A DNA stretch of 64,000 bases from Galaxea fascicularis (Eukaryota; Cnidaria; Anthozoa; Scleractinia; Euphylliidae), in NCBI GenBank assembly GCA_948470475.1, contig OX419336.1:9154169-9218168 (forward strand), written 5' to 3'. The stretch's first letter is position 1, and the number at the start of each line of letters is the position of its first letter. The notes beneath the pieces were generated by a model that saw only the letters and a program-made list of their open reading frames with translations, did no database searches and was not told the origin of the DNA. Of this stretch, positions 60,001-64,000 are shown piece by piece. A program made the translations under genes and the position numbers.

Positions 60001-63000
60001 GTGTGTTGTAAATAAATCTCTCGGGTAACCTCTCTCCATTAGGTGTGTTTTAAATTTGTCAATGTTTTTTTCAAACGTTTTCTTTGTAGATTTTGTCCTG
60101 AGGAGTCTAAGTGCCTCACCTTTGGCAAAGTCCTTCTTTATGCCCGGAGGGTGACACGTTGTGTAGAAAGTGTATTGGAATGTCTCTGTAGGTTTGAATT
60201 GGGTTCTCATATCGAGAACTGACTCTTTGTTAAATATTTCGCCCTTGTAGATAGTTGTGTCTAAGAAAGTCGTTTCTGTACATGATATTTCAGCCGTAAA
60301 TTTGATAGTTGGGTGGTGCTTATTTGCTTATTCAATCAGGTCGACGACATCCCCGTTGACGTGCCAGAGGGAGATTATAGGGAGCTTAAGCACGCGCGTT
60401 TTTGAGACGCGAACGGCAACCGGAAGTGAGATGTTTTCCCTTTTAACTTGTCTTCACACATCTATATTTATATCCCTAAGTATCTTTTCACTATTAGAGA
60501 CCCTAAGTTTAAAAGTCTGGTTGAGACCGCTATCCTGGGGTGCGAAATATTCACTTCCGGTTGCCGTCCGCGTCTCAAAAACGCGCGTGCTTAAGCTCCC
60601 TTATGTCGTCCATGTAACGTTTCCAAACGAACGGTTAGCGCTTTTGTCTAGGATTTGTGTTCCAATTTCCGCCCAGAAAATATTGGCAAAGGCTACTGGC
60701 AGTTTAGTGCCCATGGCGGTTCCGTGTGTTTGCAAGTAGTTCCGTTCGTTAAATTGGAACGAGTTTTCTTAGCACTTTCTTTAGTGAGCGCTTAGGGATA
60801 GCAGGTCCGTCTTTGGAGAAATTTTCGTATGCAGTACATACTATAATTATTCCCTCCTCTTATATGTGGTGTGTTTGTGTAAACGCTCGTTACGTCCATT
60901 GAGACAAGAATCACTTCTTTCGGGAGGTCTGTTGTATCTTGTTCTGTTTTTGTGCTATATAGGCTGAAGAATTTTATCAACGAAGCAAGGCCTTTTGCTT
61001 CATTACTGCCTTTCTGGTTCTAAAATTTATCTTAATTATACTTTCAACAGCACCAAATGTTTGTTTTTTTTAATCCTGTATCAGAGTATCAGAAAGCTCA
61101 CATCACGGCAGTAAAATGAGATCGAGGTGGAGAAGTTCACATCACGGTATAAAACTGATATCGAGATGGAACAGTTCATATCACGATAGTAAACTGATAT
61201 CGAAAAGTTCATATCACGGTAAATCTAAATTAATACCAACACTAAATATACCACATCATGTGGTACAAGATATTACACGTCGATAAACAAACAGCGCGCC
61301 ATAGTCATCGGTCCGTTCGTCCTCGTCTAGTCGATGACACCAAAACTCCGCACTGTCGACTTGATCGGTGGACAAATGACCTCTGGCTCCTCGAATCGAA
61401 TCACACGGACAAGAGGCTCGAAGAAGACGTCAAGATCAGGAATCCTTTGGGCCGCCATGTTGTTGAGTGTTGTTGCAGCCTCGCCTTCATTCTTCGCGGG
61501 ATACGGGTCAGCTCATTTGCATAAGTTAGCACCGAAATATATATGTCGAAACTGCATCCGCAATATATGTCGAAAATTACATTAAAACGAGGCAATATAA
61601 AACGAGATCCCAGACATCGATATACACAAATATTTTGTAAACTGCTGACCCACATAAGTTGCAATTGAGATTTGGACATATATATGAACACTTTGACATA
61701 TACATCGAAATTTTAGACATATATATTGATATTTGGACATTTTGAGCCTATTTGACAAGCAAAATAGAGTCTCAAAACCTCTATTTATGGATTTAATATA
61801 TTGCGGATACAGTTTCGCCTGGTTTCGACATATATATTTCGGTGCTAACTGGCTTATGCAAATGAGCTGACCCGTATCCCGCGAAGAATGAAGGCGAGGC
61901 TGCAACCTGGGAAGTATACTAGTTATAAGAAACCTTACCCTTGGTGAATTGGGCAGACTTGCCATCTTTTCTAAATTTCAGTTCTTAAAACGAGTTTAGA
62001 AAATGTCTTTCCTCTAGTTTCGGGAGAATTTACTTCCCCTACATTAATCACCGGAGCTGTATAAATATAACACTTACCACATACCACGACATCTAATAGG
62101 GGAAAAATCAAATTGCACTTGCTGGTCATCAGGGTTTGTAAGATAAGTTGGTGGGAAAACTTCCTTTTGAAACTCCACAATATACCTCTAGTCAAACAAA
62201 AGTAAACAGGACAGATTAACCTTAGTCTAAACTAATTGGGCTTAAGCAAATACTTTAAATTCAAGTCAAATTTAAGTCTATTCAAGGGAAACGAAAGCTC
62301 ATAAGCCCAGGTCGGCTAGTCCGGATTTCAAGTGGTGGGGATGATCGAAGGATTTTTTGGGTTTGAAATTTTCGATTCTGGGATTTTTTGGGGGTAGAAA
62401 AATTTAGCAAGTATTGTTTATATGGCTTGGTTTAATTAGAGATTTTCTTTTTTTGGGTATTCAAAACAATCTGAGATGATTCGTGTAGTGCCCACGTATC
62501 ATTGCCGCGTCTGTAGTTCTGTGAATGAAGTACAACCGTTTCTGGACGCACTCGGAGTTTCGGCATGGGATTTTTAATTTGGTCCAGGGATTTTTTTGTT
62601 TCTGATTTTTGCCCCCATTCGATCATCCCCGTCAGCTGAAATCCGGACTCCCCCCCTCCCCCGTCCTCCCACTCCACCCCTTCCTGGGCTTATAAGGCAG
62701 GTGTTTTCCCCCTTTTCCTCACAGGAGTTAGCACAAATGAGTTCTTCGCGTACGAAGGCCCTAATAGGATGCTATGATAGGCTTATCCTTTGCATGTTGT
62801 ACATAGTAAGTGAAGTGTAGTAAGCCTTAATTATTTAATGAGTCCACAAAGACACATGTTTTTGCATAAAGGCCAACTCAGAATTGGGAGGGTGTGTAGG
62901 CAATTTCGTCACTCCTTTTACCGGTGTCAATCCATACTTTACAAAACCGAGAAAGAAATACTGAAAAATTCCGTAGACTTGTCTAAAATAGGAGAAGCAT

Positions 63001-63163
63001 GTACCTGGAAAGGAAATTCTTGTCCATAAGACATCATCTGCAATCCTTCCAGTACTGGGCGATACGCCTCAAAGAACGCTATGGATTCAACCATTTGGCA
63101 CATATCCCCTGTCTGTGGTCGACCTTCATCAGTTGGCGAAACAAATCGTACCTCAATAACACC
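40404..63163 (-). CDS. ZNFX1: ZNFX1-like helicase, copy B (13 exons in window, 5' end outside)
   Basis: Second ZNFX1 homologue, paralogous to copy A, on the same strand and upstream of it. Visible exons total 4920 nt in one continuous frame (1639 codons plus stop), beginning at the [18 protein letters not shown] exon; the N-terminal exons must lie beyond 64000. It has all helicase motifs, the LamG-type exon, a better preserved NFX1 array than copy A and an altered C-terminal RZ finger. The introns match copy A in position and phase, except that the 56-nt exon 5 of copy A is missing. Introns are larger and heavily invaded by repeats. Likely role as for ZNFX1: RNA-binding helicase in antiviral or small-RNA pathways, cytoplasmic or granule-associated (inference from the family). 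Confidence 0.9.
40579..40720. mobile_element. GCGGCCATATTGG-family MITE next to copy B's terminal exon
   Basis: Starts TAGACTCGTTTTCACTCACG and ends GACGTCATGTGAAAACGATCTA. It contains AGCGGCCATATTGG, its inverse CCAATATGGCC, and TGACGTCA at 40698-40705. It ends 33 bp before the 40546 splice acceptor. Confidence 0.75.
41367..41526. mobile_element. 160-bp hairpin MITE in copy B's last intron
   Basis: CCATTTCCGAGTTCATGTCT and AGACATGAACTCGGAAATGG are inverted. The arms are about 57 bp, including CTTCAAAGCGAGTCTAAGTG. Confidence 0.88.
41725..41886 (-). CDS. ZNFX1: Copy B exon: penultimate, WFKC motif
   Basis: Encodes [29 protein letters not shown] and [10 protein letters not shown], the beginning of the RZ zinc finger. 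Acceptor CGCAG|GTCATC, donor AAAG|GTACTT, phase 1 to 1. Confidence 0.88.
42507..42804. mobile_element. 298-bp MITE with about 65-bp inverted repeats in copy B intron
   Basis: Arms GGTGGATTTCCACTGTCGCG and CGCGACGGTGGAAATCGACC, continuing through TTTTTACGTGCGTACGGACG. A Harbinger-like fragment (GGCCTGTTTCAAACGTCGTA) follows directly, to about 43014. Confidence 0.85.
43272..44345 (-). CDS. ZNFX1: Copy B exon: full NFX1 zinc-finger array and helical tail
   Basis: Regular Cys/His fingers: [75 protein letters not shown] and [12 protein letters not shown], then helices. Acceptor AACAG|GGAATT, donor ATTG|GTAGGT, phase 1 to 1. Confidence 0.94.
44630..44974 (-). mobile_element. tRNA-headed SINE, copy related to 10685-11428
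   Basis: The head at 44974-44907 reads GTTAGCTCAGTTGGTAGAG (A box) and GTCGTGGGTTCAAACCCCGG (B box). The body ACTTTCTAGTCTTCTCGGAT and GAGGTCCCGTCTCAC is shared with the 11-kb copy, and a TTTATTTATTTAA tail lies near 44618. It has only one version of the segment that is tripled in the other copy. Confidence 0.8.
46148..46217. repeat. (AAT)n microsatellite
   Basis: About 23 perfect triplets in a copy B intron. The poly-Leu and poly-Ile frames across it are not genes. Confidence 0.95.
46460..47366 (-). CDS. ZNFX1: Copy B exon: motifs V, VI and first NFX1 zinc fingers
   Basis: [39 protein letters not shown] and [17 protein letters not shown], then fingers such as [14 protein letters not shown] and [16 protein letters not shown]. 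Ends LQCGHKCV with donor TCG|GTGAGC. Phase 0 to 1. Confidence 0.95.
47666..47783. mobile_element. 118-bp MITE with TTA target duplication
   Basis: GGGTGCGTTCCTTTG and CAAAGGAACGCATCC termini with TTA on both sides (47663-47665 and 47784-47786), as in Harbinger-type elements. It may be nested in an older element starting near 47535 (AGGCCGGTACAGACGC). Confidence 0.8.
48457..48857 (-). CDS. ZNFX1: Copy B exon: motifs II, III and IV
   Basis: Encodes [28 protein letters not shown] and [13 protein letters not shown]. 401 nt as in copy A. Acceptor TTTCAG|GTGCAG, donor GAG|GTAACT. Confidence 0.95.
49400..49600 (+). pseudogene. Possible LINE reverse transcriptase tail fragment
   Basis: Plus-strand frames contain [11 protein letters not shown], which resembles the conserved YKxLNGLAP segment of LINE ORF2 tails, but the frame is disrupted and the match is short. 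Lies in a copy B intron. Confidence 0.35.
49971..50175 (-). CDS. ZNFX1: Copy B exon (VEDVW...TTTG)
   Basis: Encodes [19 protein letters not shown] and [10 protein letters not shown]. Phase 0 to 1, as in copy A exon 11. Confidence 0.93.
50550..51022 (-). CDS. ZNFX1: Copy B exon: acidic linker and basic helix
   Basis: Starts [20 protein letters not shown], then a strongly acidic run ([12 protein letters not shown]) and [20 protein letters not shown]. Acceptor TGTTAG|AGTTTG, donor CAG|GTATAC, phase 1 to 0. Confidence 0.9.
51087..51126. repeat. (AAT)n microsatellite
   Basis: Perfect triplet run in a copy B intron. Similar runs lie at 51630-51664, 54040-54082 and 46148-46217. Confidence 0.9.
52040..52636. 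mobile_element. GATCGTTTTCAC-family MITE, 597 bp, in copy B intron
   Basis: Starts TAGATCGTTTTCACGGTGAC and ends ACAGTGAAAACGATCTA, with an internal GGCCGCCATATTGGTGCAC and its inverse. Same termini as 40579-40720. Confidence 0.75.
53080..53783. mobile_element. 704-bp inverted-repeat element in copy B intron
   Basis: TTATTATATAAGTACTGACA at the left and its inverse CTCAGTACTTATATAATAA at the right. Just outside the left end, at 52970-53050, is a separate palindrome (TTTTTATTCACGAG / GTGAATAAAAATCG). No transposase is visible. Confidence 0.7.
54695..55357 (-). CDS. ZNFX1: Copy B exon: LamG/concanavalin-A-like domain
   Basis: 221 codons, phase 1 to 1, acceptor GTTAG|GTTTTG, donor AAAG|GTAATT. 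LamG_3 hallmarks: [59 protein letters not shown] and [13 protein letters not shown]. Clearly paralogous to 21728-22396 but much more diverged than the helicase motifs around it. Confidence 0.88.
56248..56512 (-). CDS. ZNFX1: Copy B exon: helicase stalk
   Basis: Helical region ending [18 protein letters not shown], equivalent to copy A exon 8. Phase 0 to 1, donor GAAG|GTAAAT. Confidence 0.9.
56885..57091 (-). CDS. ZNFX1: Copy B exon: motif Ia
   Basis: Encodes [18 protein letters not shown] and [12 protein letters not shown]. 69 codons, phase 0 to 0. Confidence 0.94.
57102..57222. repeat. ACCATACCACACC minisatellite beside a splice acceptor
   Basis: Degenerate short tandem repeat of CCATACCACA, CCACACCATACC and similar words, immediately intronic to the copy B exon starting at 57091. 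The open frames across it are incidental. Confidence 0.85.
57590..57747 (-). CDS. ZNFX1: Copy B exon: Walker A
   Basis: [18 protein letters not shown] leads to [16 protein letters not shown]. Acceptor AAAG|GATCC, donor AAG|GTATTT. Preceded by a 4.3-kb intron full of repeats. Confidence 0.95.
58054..58515. mobile_element. 462-bp Harbinger-type MITE in copy B intron
   Basis: AGGCCGGTACACACGAAGGA and its inverse ending CGTGTGTACCGGCCT. TAA on both sides (58051-58053 and 58516-58518). Internally repeated GGGAGCTTGCTCCTGAAACA segments. Confidence 0.88.
58726..59300. repeat. Left arm of a long inverted repeat
   Basis: Pairs with 61190-61758. Contains degenerate ATATATATGTCGAAA tandem words, GCAAATGAGCTGACCCGTAT, ATGGCGGCC and GATCAAGTCGACAGTGCAGC. 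The arms remain recognisably complementary over roughly 500-570 bp with moderate divergence. Confidence 0.85.
59995..61010 (-). pseudogene. Penelope-like element reverse transcriptase, broken
   Basis: Minus-strand fragments match Penelope-like [16 protein letters not shown] near 60900, [20 protein letters not shown] near 60720, the catalytic RYMDDI near 60610, then [37 protein letters not shown] and [10 protein letters not shown]. It carries frameshifts, at least one stop and a 3-bp-duplication MITE directly after the active-site motif. No GIY-YIG domain was recognised. Non-functional. Confidence 0.85.
60376..60606. mobile_element. 231-bp MITE inserted in the Penelope-like RT
   Basis: The termini AGGGAGCTTAAGCACGCGCG and CGCGCGTGCTTAAGCTCCCT are inverted for about 50 bp. 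TAT flanks both sides. Removing it restores continuity of the flanking RT sequence. Confidence 0.85.
61190..61758. repeat. Right arm of the long inverted repeat
   Basis: Inverse of 58726-59300, for example TGCATAAGTTAGCACCGAAA and GCGGGATACGGGTCAGCTCA against the left arm. Preceded by three imperfect 48-bp tandem units (CACATCACGG...GATATCGAGATGG) at 61090-61225. Confidence 0.85.
61790..61905. repeat. Third, partial copy of the arm sequence
   Basis: Nearly identical to 58885-59000 in direct orientation (TTGCGGATACAGTTTCGCCT to GGCGAGGCTGCAAC), closer to that arm than the two arms are to each other. Suggests recent copying or gene conversion. Confidence 0.85.
62085..62187 (-). CDS. ZNFX1: Copy B exon (RYIVEF)
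   Basis: Encodes [18 protein letters not shown] and [10 protein letters not shown]. Ends phase 1 at CGTG|GTATGT and joins the Walker A exon directly. An alternative donor GTG|GTAAGTG at 62078 would break the frame. Confidence 0.85.
63005..63163 (-). CDS. ZNFX1: Copy B exon ([13 protein letters not shown])
   Basis: First copy B exon visible here, equivalent to copy A exon 3. Encodes [20 protein letters not shown] then [20 protein letters not shown]. Acceptor ACAG|GGTGTT, donor CAG|GTACAT, phase 0 to 0. Confidence 0.92.
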
Positions 63164-64000
63164 CTGTCACAAATAATAGGTAAATATCTGACCTTAGAGC
63201 TCATATAGTTTTTTTTTCTTAGTGCTGGTGTGTCTCTCACTAAAAAAAACACATATTTCATTTATCAAACATCTCATTTCGCATTTCAATACTGAATATT
63301 TCAAGAGCCAAACAGAAAGCTAGAAAACTAGTTATAGCCTTTCTTTTTAAATAATGTTCAATTATTAAAGACGAATGCACGGTCAAATTAACAACAGCCC
63401 AATGATATTAATTTGGACTGTAACTGTTTACTTTTTAGGAAGAAGTAATTAGCTTAGGAGAAAACATATTTACAGGCTTGAGAAACATTTCCACATATAG
63501 ATATAGCTTGAATGAAAAATGCTGCGTCGCCAACGAAAAATGCCACTTGCGAATAGGATCCAACGAAAGATACACGATGCCTTGACTTCACAGAGTAATA
63601 AATAGGTTGAATGAAAAATGAAGTCAAAAGCAAACCACTCACAGGTCCATGTTTAATGTACGCAACAAACGTTTCGCCCTTCGGGCTTCTTCAGTGTTCA
63701 CAGTGCAATCTAAGAAAAACTTGGCTGGAACTAAGTCGGTTACAAGATCTTAAATATGTGAAAAGGTGATAGATACAAAGTCTACAGATTACGTGATTGC
63801 AGGAAAATTACACACAAGTAGTAATGAGTTGGTGACAAAATGAGCTGGCATGTGAATAGAAGAACAACCCGGTTTACAATAATGGATAATTAGTTAGTTC
63901 CCAATATCTCGTAAAGTAAACAGTATAGAGTTAATTATGTTGTAAGATGGGTGGCACTCATCACAATAAAAATAAAGCATTGTAACTAAAAGTTGCATAA
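63164..64000. other. Copy B intron at window edge with retroelement-like end
   Basis: No exon seen. On the minus strand, 63663-63703 includes CTGAAGAAGCCCGAAGGGCG followed by AAACGTTTG, a motif I associate with Penelope-like element ends and hammerhead-type cores. Fragment only. Confidence 0.4.

Overview
This is animal genomic DNA: AT-rich, with intron-split genes that have GT/AG borders and a very dense, varied load of small transposons. Penelope-like and LINE remnants, tRNA-headed SINEs, many hairpin MITEs and a reduced-intron GPCR suggest a cnidarian, most likely a stony coral or related anthozoan. That assignment rests on remembered resemblance of the repeats and is inference.

Layout. 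Positions 1-1200 hold a 56-bp minisatellite. A single-exon class A GPCR lies on the minus strand at 4456-5529. From 5530 to 14862 I see no gene, only repeats: tRNA-derived SINEs, a LINE tail and several MITEs. The rest is dominated by two head-to-tail, minus-strand ZNFX1-like genes. Copy A is complete here at 14863-30048, with 15 predicted exons that join in one uninterrupted frame of about 2391 codons. Copy B lacks its 5' end; it runs from 63163 down to 40404 in 13 exons and continues beyond the window. They are separated by about 10.3 kb of repeats (30049-40403), including a 1.9-kb AGT/AGC microsatellite split by a TA-flanked transposon and a nested Harbinger-type element.

Function. ZNFX1 is a superfamily 1 (UPF1-like) RNA helicase with an armadillo-like N-terminal region, NFX1-type zinc fingers and a C-terminal RZ finger. 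It is known from antiviral RNA sensing in vertebrates and small-RNA inheritance in nematodes. Both copies have the helicase motifs ([32 protein letters not shown]).

Main finding. In both copies a single exon of about 221-223 codons, phase 1 at both ends, encodes a complete laminin-G/concanavalin-A-like (LamG_3-type) domain. It sits inside the helicase, between the Walker A and DEAD-box-equivalent motifs. This looks like an exon-shuffled lectin-fold module captured by an RNA-sensing helicase before the two copies duplicated. Copy A has also lost cysteines in its zinc-finger array and seems to lack the terminal RZ-finger exon that copy B keeps in altered form.

Exon borders were placed by eye from splice consensus, phase continuity and comparison of the two copies. 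No alignment or database search was run.
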